A stretch of DNA of 39,437 bases from an uncultured Eubacteriales bacterium. Lineage in GTDB: Bacteria > Bacillota > Clostridia > Oscillospirales > CAG-272. The position numbers and the translations under genes are program-made. Location: assembly GCA_934503195.1 (NCBI GenBank), contig CAKSVM010000023.1, forward strand, positions 1 to 39,437. The letters run 5' to 3'. Under the pieces are notes generated by a model. It worked only from the letters and a program-made list of their open reading frames with translations, made no database searches and was not told the origin of the DNA. This document shows, in pieces, positions 39,401 to 39,437 of the stretch (its first letter is position 1; the number at the start of each line of letters is the position of its first letter).

Positions 39401-39437
39401 GCACGCATCTGCTTGCGTCTTTTCCGTCATACGTCAC

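Overview
The window looks like a chromosomal segment of an uncultured, moderately GC-rich Clostridia-type (Bacillota) bacterium, probably from a gut or another plant-polysaccharide-rich habitat. The reasons are strong AGGAGG-type ribosome-binding sites, sigma-A promoters that nearly all carry a TGn extended -10, a lipoprotein with a lipobox, densely packed operons, and an abundance of glycosidases next to ordinary housekeeping genes (glnS, gltX, purA, trxA). Taxonomy is inferred from style, not proven. I see no tRNA, rRNA, CRISPR array, transposase or phage gene.

Layout. At 1-3.5 kb on the minus strand, a metallo-beta-lactamase-fold hydrolase, gltX and glnS (cut by the window edge) form one operon. 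At 3.7-5.7 kb (+) an alpha/beta-hydrolase esterase and a GH43-like five-bladed propeller form a two-gene unit closed by a terminator. At 5.9-9.0 kb (-) an SGNH esterase and a GH78 alpha-L-rhamnosidase are co-transcribed. At 9.1-14.0 kb (+) a CapA-like metallophosphatase, a GH28-like beta-helix protein and a GH2 glycosidase follow a strong promoter and end at a 16-17 bp bidirectional terminator. At 14.1-19.1 kb (-) come a MATE exporter, a histidine phosphatase, a YeiH-type membrane protein and purA. At 19.3-25.9 kb (-) five overlapping genes (GHL6-like TIM barrel, GNAT acetyltransferase, divergent clan-D-like glycosidase, GH36 alpha-galactosidase, metallophosphoesterase) sit behind a promoter flanked by a 10-bp palindromic operator. 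At 26.0-30.3 kb (-) are a 987-aa beta-helix lipoprotein, a small unknown protein and an AraC regulator. Divergent from the AraC gene, 30.5-35.2 kb (+) is a five-gene operon: two Gfo/Idh/MocA oxidoreductases, a sugar-phosphate isomerase/epimerase-like TIM barrel, a NagB-family deaminase and a NagA-family deacetylase. trxA and a 1038-aa GH106-like rhamnosidase close the window.

Together the glycan genes suggest take-apart of rhamnose- and galactose-containing plant (pectin-like) or host glycans by mostly cytoplasmic enzymes: only one of the glycan proteins has an export signal, and no sugar transporter is present in the window. The AraC-flanked operon looks like a pathway for an N-acetylated amino sugar that is not plain GlcNAc-6-phosphate, because both its NagA and NagB members differ from the classical enzymes at characteristic positions.

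The most unusual non-coding signal is a ~185-bp repeat (copies at about 16.53-16.71 and 35.76-35.94 kb) made of five consecutive hairpins. The differences between copies fall mainly in loops, or as paired changes that keep the stems. A second is a structured leader between the promoter and RBS of the amino-sugar operon.
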